From the NCBI RefSeq assembly GCF_900156695.1, contig NZ_FTOM01000008.1:1-64000 (forward strand): a stretch of DNA of 64,000 nt, given 5' to 3'. Shown piece after piece: positions 31,882-40,223 of the stretch; the first letter of the stretch is position 1, and each line of letters begins with the position of its first letter. A program made the position numbers and the translations under genes. Below the pieces are notes generated by a model that was given only the letters and a program-made list of their open reading frames with translations, was not told where the DNA came from and ran no database searches. Source of the DNA: Phaeovulum vinaykumarii (GTDB lineage: Bacteria > Pseudomonadota > Alphaproteobacteria > Rhodobacterales > Rhodobacteraceae).

Positions 31882-32622
31882 ATGACCGAACACCCGATCG
31901 TGAGCGCGGGCCTCGAACGGCCGGGACGCTGGCTGGTGACCTGCGACCATGCCACGAACCGCGTGCCCGACTGGGTGAATGGCGGCGACCTGGGGTTGCC
32001 GGCGGCGGACATGGCGCGCCACATCGCCTTCGATCCCGGCGCGCTGGGGGTGGCGCAGGCGCTGGCCGAGATCCTGGACAGCCCGATGATCGGGGCGGAT
32101 TTCTCGCGGCTGGTGATCGACCCCAACCGCGGCGAACGCGACCCCACGCTGGTCATGCAGCTCTATGACGGCACGATCATCCCGGCCAATCGCGCCATCC
32201 CGGCGGCGGGCGTCGCGGAACGTCTGGACCGTCTGTGGCGCCCCTATCACACCGCCTACGAGACCCTGGCCGCCGCCCGTCCCGACCGGGCGATCTGTGC
32301 GATCCATTCCTTCACCCCGCAATTGCGCGCCCAGCCGCCGCGGCCCTGGCAGATCGGCATCCTTCATGCGCCCGCCGACACGCGCCTGGCGCTGCCGCTG
32401 ATCGCGGCACTGCGGGCGGCGGGCTATTGCGTGGGCGACAACGAACCCTATGCCGGCCATCTGCCGGGGGATTCCATCGACACCCATGCGCTGCGCCAAG
32501 GCCGGGCGAATGTGCTGATCGAATTGCGCAACGATCTGATTTCAACGCCCGAGTCGCAGCGCGAATGGGCGGCGATCCTGGCGCCCTTCCTGACCCGTCT
32601 GCTGGCCGAACTGCCGCGCTGA
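31882..32622 (+). CDS. N-formylglutamate amidohydrolase family protein
   Basis: This 246-residue protein belongs to the HutG-type N-formylglutamate amidohydrolase family, zinc-dependent deformylases or deacylases. Motifs include LVTCDHATNRVP, HIAFDPGALGVAQALAE, SRLVIDPNRGERDP, AICAIHSFTPQL and RANVLIELRNDLI, with the His/Asp/Glu ligands expected for the metal. No hut genes are nearby, so a role in histidine degradation is uncertain; many such stand-alone copies have unknown substrates. AAAGG precedes the ATG. It is divergent from pyk. Confidence 0.88.
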   Translation: MTEHPIVSAGLERPGRWLVTCDHATNRVPDWVNGGDLGLPAADMARHIAFDPGALGVAQALAEILDSPMIGADFSRLVIDPNRGERDPTLVMQLYDGTIIPANRAIPAAGVAERLDRLWRPYHTAYETLAAARPDRAICAIHSFTPQLRAQPPRPWQIGILHAPADTRLALPLIAALRAAGYCVGDNEPYAGHLPGDSIDTHALRQGRANVLIELRNDLISTPESQREWAAILAPFLTRLLAELPR

Positions 32623-32779
32623 AGTTTCTCACCCAAGACCAATCTTCGGCAACACCCCGGATTGTTTCCACGCACACCGACAGGCAGACGCCGGGCACCA
32701 CATTCCCGCCTAATTGCTTGCCTTCGGGTTAACCTGGGGGCACTGTCCGCGCGTTAACTTGTTGCTGCCGGAGATCGCC

Positions 32780-35065
32780 ATGATCGGCTTGATGACGTTG
32801 TTCTCGCTCGCCATGCTGGGCGGTCTTGCTACCCTCTTCGACACTTCCGACGATGACGGGGGAAGCTCGCACACCTCCGACGGCGAGGAGATGAACGGCA
32901 CCGCCGGCAACGACACCCTGGAAGGCTCCAAGGGGGATGACACCATCGCCGGCGGCGACGGCGATGACATGGTCGAGGCCGGCGACGGCAACGACATCAT
33001 CTACGACAGCGCCGGGGCCGACCTGCTGGAAGGCGGTGCGGGCAATGACGTCATCGTGGATGATGGCGGCGCCTCGACGATCCACGGCGGCGACGGCAAC
33101 GACACCATATTCGCCTCGGACGATCCCGACGACGGCGACGGCGCCGACCGGATCGGCGGCGAGAACGGCGACGACGTGATCTATGGCGACGACGGCGACA
33201 CGCTCTGGGGCGGGGCCGGCAACGACATCTTCGGCGTCGACATGGACGACTATAACAACCCCGACGCCCGATCCGTGGTGGTGGCCGATTACGTCAAGGG
33301 CGAGGATCAGCTGTTCATCGACTATGACCCCGCCATGCATTCCGGCGCCGTCACCCTGGAGCTGGCCGCCAACGGCAAGGACACGCTGGTCAAGATGGAC
33401 GATCAGGTGGCCTTCATCCTGCAAAGCCGGCAGCTTGAAGAAGTGTCGATAGACGACATCTCGGCCATGCCCTACATGCCCGACGACATCAACGAGATCA
33501 CCGGCACCGCAGGCAACGACACCCTGACCGGCGGCGCGGGCGCCGATGCGATCGTGGCCCTGGGCGGCAACGACAGCATCGTGGATACGCAGGGCGACAA
33601 TATCATCGACGCGGGCGACGGCGCCGACACCATCACCACCGGCACGGGCGATGACGTGGTTGCGGCCGGCGCAGGCGACGATGTGGTGCAGGACGGCGAC
33701 GGCGACGACGTCACCCGTCTGGGCGGGGGCAACGACATCTATTCCACCCTGCCCACCGACACCGGCAACGACGTGGTCCAGGGCGGCACCGGCAACGACA
33801 CCCTCACCAGCGGCGCCGGCGACGACACGCTGACGGGCGACGACGGCAACGACACCCTGGCCGACGACGCGGGCCAGAACTGGCTGGACGGCGGGCCGGG
33901 CAACGACACGCTGTCGGCCAGCGACGACCCCACCGCGGCCGCGGCGCCCGATGTCCTTCTGGGCGGGGCGGGCGATGACGTGATCGCGGGCGATTACGGC
34001 GACCAGATGACCGGCGGCGAGGGCGCGGATACCTTCGCGCTCAGCGTCACCGCCGCCAGCGCCTCGGGCACCTGGAGCCATATCACCGATTACACTGCCG
34101 GCACCGACACGATCGAGATCAGCTACGACGCGACCTCGTATCAGCCCGATGTCACCGTGGAATGGACCCCCAGCGGCGGCGGCACGCTGGTGCGCCTGGA
34201 CGGCGCGCCCGCGGTCGTGCTGACCGGCGTCGCCCCCGATGAGGTGAACCTGTCCGACATCACCCTGGTTCCGGTGGGCGTTGCCCCCAACCCGGTGGGC
34301 CAGACCCTGACCGGCACGGCGGGCGATGACGCGCTGACCGGCGGGGCCGGCAACGACACCATCACCGGCGGCGCGGGCAATGACACGCTCGACGGCTACT
34401 GGGGCGACGATCTGATCACCGACGACGCCGGCAACGACCTGGTCTATCTGGGCGAGGGCAACGACACCTATGACGGCACCACCGGCAGCGGGTCCGACAC
34501 GATCTTCGGCGGCGACGGCAATGACACCATCACCGACGTGAACACCGGCGCCCCCACGGCCGAGAGCATCGCCCTGAACGGCGACGATGGCGCCGACGTG
34601 CTGATCCAGCAGGACGGCAACGCCACGCTGATGGGCGGCAGCGGCGACGACACGCTGGCCGGCGACGACAGCCTGGACGGCGCGCCCGACGTGCTGTCCG
34701 GCGGACCGGGCGCCGACGTGATCTATGGCGATCACGGCGATTACATCTGGGGCGGGCTCGACGCCGATGCCTATGTGGTCAGCTATACCGCCAACAGCGG
34801 CTCGGACGCCTGGGTGCATGTGCAGGATTACGACGCCACCGAAGATGGGGTGATCGTGGTCTACGACGAGACCGCCTATCCGACCACGCCGGTTCTCAGC
34901 TTCGCGGCCTCGGCCGACGGGCTGTCGACGCTGGTGCAGGCCAATGGCGCGACCGTCGCCATCCTGACCGGGGTCCAGCCCGATGCGGTGGCCACCAACC
35001 GCGTCTTCGCCATGAGCGAAACCGCGCTGGCCTCGGCCACCCCGGCGCTGGCCAATCTGGTCTAA
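32780..35065 (+). CDS. Three-module RTX calcium-binding protein
   Basis: This 761-residue protein begins with one hydrophobic segment (MIGLMTLFSLAMLGGLATLF) and then an acidic region full of GGxGNDT-type nonapeptide repeats that fold into calcium-loaded beta-rolls. The sequence divides into three tandem modules starting with xGTAGNDTL or similar near residues 38, 240 and 510. Each has RTX repeats followed by a beta-rich unit (WGGAGNDIFGV / GGEGADTFALS / WGGLDADAYVV) that ends in a VAFIL/AVVLTGV/VAILTGV strand. No lipase, protease or toxin domain is present, and no type I secretion genes are nearby. GGAG lies 6 bases before the ATG. It may be a surface or signal-anchored calcium-binding protein. 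Confidence 0.85.
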   Translation: MIGLMTLFSLAMLGGLATLFDTSDDDGGSSHTSDGEEMNGTAGNDTLEGSKGDDTIAGGDGDDMVEAGDGNDIIYDSAGADLLEGGAGNDVIVDDGGASTIHGGDGNDTIFASDDPDDGDGADRIGGENGDDVIYGDDGDTLWGGAGNDIFGVDMDDYNNPDARSVVVADYVKGEDQLFIDYDPAMHSGAVTLELAANGKDTLVKMDDQVAFILQSRQLEEVSIDDISAMPYMPDDINEITGTAGNDTLTGGAGADAIVALGGNDSIVDTQGDNIIDAGDGADTITTGTGDDVVAAGAGDDVVQDGDGDDVTRLGGGNDIYSTLPTDTGNDVVQGGTGNDTLTSGAGDDTLTGDDGNDTLADDAGQNWLDGGPGNDTLSASDDPTAAAAPDVLLGGAGDDVIAGDYGDQMTGGEGADTFALSVTAASASGTWSHITDYTAGTDTIEISYDATSYQPDVTVEWTPSGGGTLVRLDGAPAVVLTGVAPDEVNLSDITLVPVGVAPNPVGQTLTGTAGDDALTGGAGNDTITGGAGNDTLDGYWGDDLITDDAGNDLVYLGEGNDTYDGTTGSGSDTIFGGDGNDTITDVNTGAPTAESIALNGDDGADVLIQQDGNATLMGGSGDDTLAGDDSLDGAPDVLSGGPGADVIYGDHGDYIWGGLDADAYVVSYTANSGSDAWVHVQDYDATEDGVIVVYDETAYPTTPVLSFAASADGLSTLVQANGATVAILTGVQPDAVATNRVFAMSETALASATPALANLV

Positions 35066-35070
35066 CGACA

Positions 35071-35094
35071 GGGGGCTGCGCGCGCCCCCCTTTT
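35071..35094 (+). terminator. Terminator of RTX gene
   Basis: gggggc (35071-35076) pairs with gccccc (35084-35089), followed by C and TTTT. It lies between the RTX gene and the convergent glycosyltransferase gene. Confidence 0.75.
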
Positions 35095-35113
35095 CCGCCG
35101 CGAACGCCGGGCC

Positions 35114-36331
35114 TCAGCGCCCGGCGTTTTCCACGAAATCGACCAGCTTCGGCAGGCAGACGCGCTTGAGGTCATAGGTCGCGCGGATGCCGTCACGCGC
35201 CGCCCCGCGCAAGGGCGCGAAACGCTCGGGCTCGGCCAGGCATTCCGTCAGCACCCGCGACCAGCCCTCGATGTCGAAGAAATCGACCAGCCGGCCGTTC
35301 TCGCCGTCGCGGATCATCTCGCGCACGGGGCCGGTGTCCGAGGCCACGACCAGCGCCCCCGCGCCCAGGCTTTCCATCAGCGACCAGCTCAGCACGAAGG
35401 GATAGGTCAGATAGGCGTGCACCCGCGCCACATGCAGCAGCTTGACATAGGTGGGATAGGGCACGCGGCCCAGGAAATGCAGCCGCGACATGTCGATCCG
35501 GTCCTGCACCTCGGTCAGGAACCGCTGCTTCCAGCTGATCCCGTCCTTGGGCGCGGCGCCATAGCTCTGACCCTCGTCGCCGATGATGACCACATGCGCC
35601 TCGGGGCGGGCCGCCATCACCCCCGGCAGCGCCCGCATGAAGCTGTGATAGCCGCGATAGGGCTCGAGCGAGCGGTTGACGAAGCTCAGAACCTCGTCGC
35701 CGACGCGGAAGGTGTGCCCGCCGGGGATCTCCAGCGTGGCCGAGGGGTCGGGCGTCAGCCGGTCGGTGTCGATCCCGTCATGGATCACGGTGATCTTGGC
35801 GCGCAGCTCCGGCGGGAAGGTCGCGGCCTGGAATTCGGTGGGCGACAGGCCGGCATCGGCCTGCACCATCGACTGGATCAGATGCGCCGCCCGCGCCGTG
35901 GTCGAGATGCGGCTTCCCAGATTGTCGCGCGCGAATTCGGGGTCGAAATCGGTGTCCAGCCCCGTGGTCTGATACATCAGCTCGGCATAGACGATCAGCT
36001 TCGCCTCGGGCCAGACCTCCTTGAGAAACAGCGTCTCGCCCCAGCCCGAATGCCCCACGATCACGTCGGGCACATAGCCGTGCCGGTCGCGCAAGGTGCG
36101 CGCAGCCAGCGCCGCCCGCATGCCGCGTTCGGCGCTTTCGGCATAGAGCCGGGTCAGCGGCGAGGACAGCGTGACCTTCTCGGGGTTGCGATACTTGACC
36201 ACCTTCACCGGCGAGGGGCGGTTGTTCGACTCGGCGGTCAGGGCCAGCACCTCGTGGCCGCGCTGGGCCAGAGCCGGGGCCAGATGGGGAAACTGCCCCG
36301 GAAAGTTCTGGTGAACGAACAGGATCTTCAA
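35114..36331 (-). CDS. GT4-type glycosyltransferase
   Basis: This 405-residue protein has the GT-B fold. It begins [28 protein letters not shown], common in this GT4 group, and has VIVGHSGWGET, VIHDGIDTDRL, and the donor-binding C-terminal half LSWSLMESLGAGALVVASDTGPVREMIRDGENG, with the usual E-x7-E region replaced by ESLGAGALVVASDTGPV. The start is a TTG whose last bases overlap the yejF stop (TTGA); GGGAGAGG lies 4 bases before. It is the last gene after yejABEF. Acceptor and sugar are unknown; a cell-surface glycan is a guess. Confidence 0.87.
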   Translation of the reverse strand: MKILFVHQNFPGQFPHLAPALAQRGHEVLALTAESNNRPSPVKVVKYRNPEKVTLSSPLTRLYAESAERGMRAALAARTLRDRHGYVPDVIVGHSGWGETLFLKEVWPEAKLIVYAELMYQTTGLDTDFDPEFARDNLGSRISTTARAAHLIQSMVQADAGLSPTEFQAATFPPELRAKITVIHDGIDTDRLTPDPSATLEIPGGHTFRVGDEVLSFVNRSLEPYRGYHSFMRALPGVMAARPEAHVVIIGDEGQSYGAAPKDGISWKQRFLTEVQDRIDMSRLHFLGRVPYPTYVKLLHVARVHAYLTYPFVLSWSLMESLGAGALVVASDTGPVREMIRDGENGRLVDFFDIEGWSRVLTECLAEPERFAPLRGAARDGIRATYDLKRVCLPKLVDFVENAGR

Positions 36332-37935
36332 GGCGCCTCTCCCAGGGCTGCGGCCATCAGGGCACGGGTGTAATCGCTGCGCGGCGCGGCAAAGATCTCG
36401 GCGGCGGGGCCCGCCTCGACCACCTGGCCGGATTTCATCACCATCAGCTTGTGCGACAGCGCCCGCACCACGCGCAGGTCGTGGCTGATGAACAGATAGG
36501 CCAGGCCGTGCCGGCGTTGCAGATCGCGCAGAAGCTCGACGATCTGCACCTGAACGGTCATGTCCAGCGCCGAGGTCGGCTCGTCCAGAACCACCACCCT
36601 GGGGCGCAGGATCATGGCCCGCGCAATGGCGATCCGCTGGCGCTGCCCGCCCGAGAATTCATGCGGATAGCGCGCCATCGCCGCCGGATCGAGCCCGGTC
36701 TCGGCCATGATCTCGGCCACCATCTCGCGGCGGTTGCGGCCCGGTTCGACCCCGTGGACCGACAGCCCTTCGGCGATGATCTCCTCGACCGTCATCCGCG
36801 GCGAGAGGCTGCCGAACGGGTCCTGGAACACGATCTGCATGTCGCGGCGCAGCCGGCGCAGGTCGCGCCCGCCCAGGGCCGAGATGTCCTCGCCGCAAAA
36901 CGAGATGCGCCCCTCGGAGGCGATCAGCCGCATCAGCGCCAGCGCCAGCGTGGTCTTGCCCGACCCGCTCTCGCCGACGATGCCCAGCGTCTCGCCCGCG
37001 CGCACCGACAGATCCGCCTCCTCGACGGCGCGGACATGGCCCACGGTCTTGCGCAAAAGCCCGCGCTGGATCGGGAACCAGACCTTCAGCCCTTCGGCGC
37101 GCAACACCTCTGCGGCGTCACGGGCCACCGGATCGGCCCCGCCCTGCGGCTGGGCGGCCAGCAGCTTGCGCGTGTAGGGGTGCTGCGGATCGGCAAAGAG
37201 ACGCTCGACCGGGCCCTGCTCGACGATCTCGCCGCCCTGCATCACGCAGACCCGGTCCGCGATGCGCCGCACCACCCCAAGATCGTGGCTGATGAACAGT
37301 AGGCTCATCCCCTCGGCGCGCTTGAGATCGGCCAGAAGCTCGAGGATCTGCGCCTGGATCGTGACATCGAGCGCGGTGGTCGGCTCGTCGGCGATCAGCA
37401 GTTCGGGGCCATTGGCCAGCGCCATGGCGATCATCACGCGCTGACGCTGCCCGCCCGAAAGCTGGTGCGGATAATCCTTGAGCCGGCGCTCGGGCGCGTC
37501 GATGCCCACCCGTGCCAGCAACTCGATGATGCGGGTGCGCGCGGCCTCGCCGGTCAGCCCCTGATGCAGCGCGAGGCTTTCGCCGATCTGCTTTTCCAGC
37601 GTGTGCAGCGGGTTGAGCGAGGTCATCGGCTCCTGGAAGATGAAGCTGATGTCATTGCCGCGCACCGCGCGCAGGCGGGCTTCATCGGCGCCCACCATCT
37701 CGGCGCCGGCATAGCGGATCGAGCCCGAGACCTCGGCATTGCGCCCCAGAAGCGCCACCGTGGACAGCGCCGTCACCGACTTGCCCGAGCCGCTTTCGCC
37801 GACCAGCGCAACCGTCTCGCCGCGCCCCACCCCGAAGGAGACGCCGCGAACGGCCTCGATGCGCTTGCCATCCTGATGGAAGGCCACGCGCAGATCCGAC
37901 ACATCGAGCACGAGCGAGGAAGCCATGTCCTTCAT
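36328..37935 (-). CDS. yejF: Oligopeptide ABC transporter, fused ATP-binding protein YejF
   Basis: This 535-residue protein carries two ABC ATPase domains in tandem, as in YejF. The first has [16 protein letters not shown] and [12 protein letters not shown]; the second has [16 protein letters not shown] and [12 protein letters not shown]. It powers uptake of oligopeptides (microcin C in Escherichia coli) through YejB and YejE. The start overlaps the yejE stop (ATGA), and its own stop overlaps the glycosyltransferase start. Confidence 0.95.
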   Translation of the reverse strand: MKDMASSLVLDVSDLRVAFHQDGKRIEAVRGVSFGVGRGETVALVGESGSGKSVTALSTVALLGRNAEVSGSIRYAGAEMVGADEARLRAVRGNDISFIFQEPMTSLNPLHTLEKQIGESLALHQGLTGEAARTRIIELLARVGIDAPERRLKDYPHQLSGGQRQRVMIAMALANGPELLIADEPTTALDVTIQAQILELLADLKRAEGMSLLFISHDLGVVRRIADRVCVMQGGEIVEQGPVERLFADPQHPYTRKLLAAQPQGGADPVARDAAEVLRAEGLKVWFPIQRGLLRKTVGHVRAVEEADLSVRAGETLGIVGESGSGKTTLALALMRLIASEGRISFCGEDISALGGRDLRRLRRDMQIVFQDPFGSLSPRMTVEEIIAEGLSVHGVEPGRNRREMVAEIMAETGLDPAAMARYPHEFSGGQRQRIAIARAMILRPRVVVLDEPTSALDMTVQVQIVELLRDLQRRHGLAYLFISHDLRVVRALSHKLMVMKSGQVVEAGPAAEIFAAPRSDYTRALMAAALGEAP

Positions 37936-39038
37936 GCGAAGGTCTTTCTGGGGTCGAAGGCGTCGCGCACGCCCTCGAAGATGAAGACCAGAAGCGACAG
38001 CATGATCGCAAAGGTGAAGAAGGCCGAGAACGCCAGCCACGGCGCCTGGAGGTTCTGCTTGGCCTGAAGCGCAAGCTCGCCCAGCGACGGCGCCGAGGAC
38101 GGCAGCCCATAGCCCAGATAATCGAGCGAGGCGAGCGAGGCGATCGTCCCCGTGACCACGAAGGGCAGCAGCGTCAGCGTGGCCACCATCGCATTGGGCA
38201 GGATGTGGCGAAACATGATGACCCGGTCCGACACCCCCAGCGCCCGCGCCGCGCGCACATATTCGAAGTTGCGCGCGCGCAGGAATTCGGCCCGCACCAC
38301 CCCCGTCAGCGCCGGCCAGCCGAACAGGATCGACACGAAGACCAGAAGCCAGAAGCTGCGCCCCAGGATGGCGAACAGGATGATGATGACATAAAGCGAG
38401 GGCGTCGAGGACCAGATCTCGAGCGCGCGCTGGAAGATCAGGTCGGTCCGGCCACCGAAATAGCCCTGCACCGCGCCGGCGGCGATGCCGATCGCGCTGG
38501 CAACCGAGGTCACGATCAGCGTGAACAGGATCGAGGTGCGGAAGCCATAGATCACCCGCGCGGCCACGTCGCGCGCGGTGTCATCGGTGCCCAGCCAGTG
38601 ATCGGCATCGGGCGCCGAGGGCGCGGTGCCCACGTTGTTGATGGTGCGATAATGATAGGGGATCGGCGGCCACAGCATCCAGCCGCGCTCGACCGGCGTG
38701 CCGTCGACCGCGCCGGTCGAACGCGCCTCGGCCATCACCTCCTCGGGGGCGTCCCAGCATTCCTGCCGTCCGCCGGTCACGATCAGGCATTGCACGGCCT
38801 CGTCGCGGTAGATCGCCTCGGTGGCGAAATCGCCGCCGAAGGCGGTCTCGGGGTAGAAGCGATAGGCCGGCACGAACCATTCGCCGCGATAGCTGACCAG
38901 GATCGGCTTGTCGTTGGCCACGATCTCGGCCAGCATCGACACGACGAACAGCACCAGAAAGATCCACAGCGACCAGAACGCCCGGCGGTTGGCCTTGAAG
39001 TTGCGCCAGCGGCGCGCGTTGAGCGGCGAAAGCGCCAT
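37932..39038 (-). CDS. yejE: Oligopeptide ABC transporter permease YejE
   Basis: This 368-residue permease has an N-terminal hydrophobic segment near residues 20-42, a periplasmic insert of about 100 residues (ANDKPILVSYRGEWFVPAYRFYPETAFGGDF...), then five more segments with the EAA loop EFLRARNFEYVRAARALGVSDRVIMFRHILPN. The periplasmic insert and the start MALSPLNARRWRNFKANRRAFWSLW are YejE features. It overlaps yejB by TGATG. Confidence 0.95.
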   Translation of the reverse strand: MALSPLNARRWRNFKANRRAFWSLWIFLVLFVVSMLAEIVANDKPILVSYRGEWFVPAYRFYPETAFGGDFATEAIYRDEAVQCLIVTGGRQECWDAPEEVMAEARSTGAVDGTPVERGWMLWPPIPYHYRTINNVGTAPSAPDADHWLGTDDTARDVAARVIYGFRTSILFTLIVTSVASAIGIAAGAVQGYFGGRTDLIFQRALEIWSSTPSLYVIIILFAILGRSFWLLVFVSILFGWPALTGVVRAEFLRARNFEYVRAARALGVSDRVIMFRHILPNAMVATLTLLPFVVTGTIASLASLDYLGYGLPSSAPSLGELALQAKQNLQAPWLAFSAFFTFAIMLSLLVFIFEGVRDAFDPRKTFA

Positions 39039-40189
39039 CAGCCGGCCCTCCGCTCGAAGTCGATGCGCGGATCCACGAAGACATACATCAGGTCCGACAG
39101 GATCCCCACGACCAGCCCCATCAGCCCGAAGACATAGAGCGTGCCGAAGATCACCGGATAATCGCGCGCCACCGCCGCCTCGAAGCCCAGCCGGCCCAGC
39201 CCGTCCAGCGAGAAGATCGTCTCGATCAGGATCGAGGCGCCGAAGAACACCCCCAGGAACAGCGACGGAAAGCCCGCGATCACGATCAGCATCGCGTTGC
39301 GGAACACATGGCCGTAAAGGACGCGGGATTCCGTCAGCCCCTTGGCGCGGGCGGTGATGACATATTGCTTGTTGATCTCGTCCAGAAAGGAATTCTTGGT
39401 CAGCAGCGTCAGCGTGGCAAAGCTGGCGATGGTCGAGGCCACGACCGGCAGCGTGATATGCCACAGATAGTCGATCGCCTTGCCCCACAGGCTCAGCTCG
39501 GCCCAATTGTCCGAGGTCAGCCCGCGCAGGGGGAATATCTTCCAATAGCTGCCGCCCGCAAACAGCACCATCAGCAGAACCGCGAACAGGAAGCCGGGAA
39601 TGGCATAGCCGACGATGATCGCCCCCGAGGTCCAGGTGTCGAAGGGCGTGCCATCCCGCACCGCCTTGCGGATGCCCAGCGGGATCGAGATCAGATAGGC
39701 CAGCAGCGTCGACCACAGCCCCAGCGTGATCGAGACGGGCATCTTCTCGGCCACCAGATCGACCACCGGGATCGAGCGGAAAAAGCTCTCGCCGAAGTCG
39801 AAGCGCAGATAATTGCCCATCATGATGAAGAAGCGTTCCGCGGCGCCGATGGTCTGCTTGCGGCATTCGGGGGCGGCCAGATCGGGCGGGCCCGCGAAAT
39901 CGGGATCACAGACCACGCGGGCAAAGCCCATCTGCACCTCGAGCGCGTCCAGCATCTCGGGCGGCAGACCGCGGGCACCGGCATAGCGGTCCTCGCCCGT
40001 GGGGGCCTGCATCCCCGCATCCCCCCCGCCGGCGATGTTGCGGAACACGTCGGCCTCGCCCTCGACACGGGCGATGATCTGCTCGATCGGCCCGCCGGGC
40101 ACGAATTGCGTCAGCGCGAAGTTCACCACCATGATCCCGACCAGCGTCGGGATGATCAGCAACAGCCGCCGGAGGATATAGGCGCCCAT
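39038..40189 (-). CDS. yejB: Oligopeptide ABC transporter permease YejB
   Basis: This 383-residue permease has six hydrophobic segments with a large periplasmic loop after the first (about residues 35-150). It begins MGAYILRRLLLIIPTLVGIMVVNFALTQFVPGGPIEQIIARVEG, typical of DppB/YejB. The EAA loop INKQYVITARAKGLTESRVLYGHVFRNA is clear. AGGACAGG precedes the ATG at 40189. It follows yejA by 34 bases. Confidence 0.95.
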   Translation of the reverse strand: MGAYILRRLLLIIPTLVGIMVVNFALTQFVPGGPIEQIIARVEGEADVFRNIAGGGDAGMQAPTGEDRYAGARGLPPEMLDALEVQMGFARVVCDPDFAGPPDLAAPECRKQTIGAAERFFIMMGNYLRFDFGESFFRSIPVVDLVAEKMPVSITLGLWSTLLAYLISIPLGIRKAVRDGTPFDTWTSGAIIVGYAIPGFLFAVLLMVLFAGGSYWKIFPLRGLTSDNWAELSLWGKAIDYLWHITLPVVASTIASFATLTLLTKNSFLDEINKQYVITARAKGLTESRVLYGHVFRNAMLIVIAGFPSLFLGVFFGASILIETIFSLDGLGRLGFEAAVARDYPVIFGTLYVFGLMGLVVGILSDLMYVFVDPRIDFERRAG

Positions 40190-40223
40190 GCCTGTCCTGC
40201 CTCTGCTCTTTCCTGCCTGGCCC

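Noticed and set aside
32729-34819. 696-codon minus-strand frame opposite the RTX gene
   Set aside because: Its Val/Ala/Gly repeats mirror the GGxGNDT repeats of the real gene.
32779-35065. RTX repeats as a CRISPR array or DNA satellite
   Set aside because: The repetition is at the protein level (GGxGxDxxx) within one open frame, with varied codons and no fixed DNA repeat or spacer pattern.
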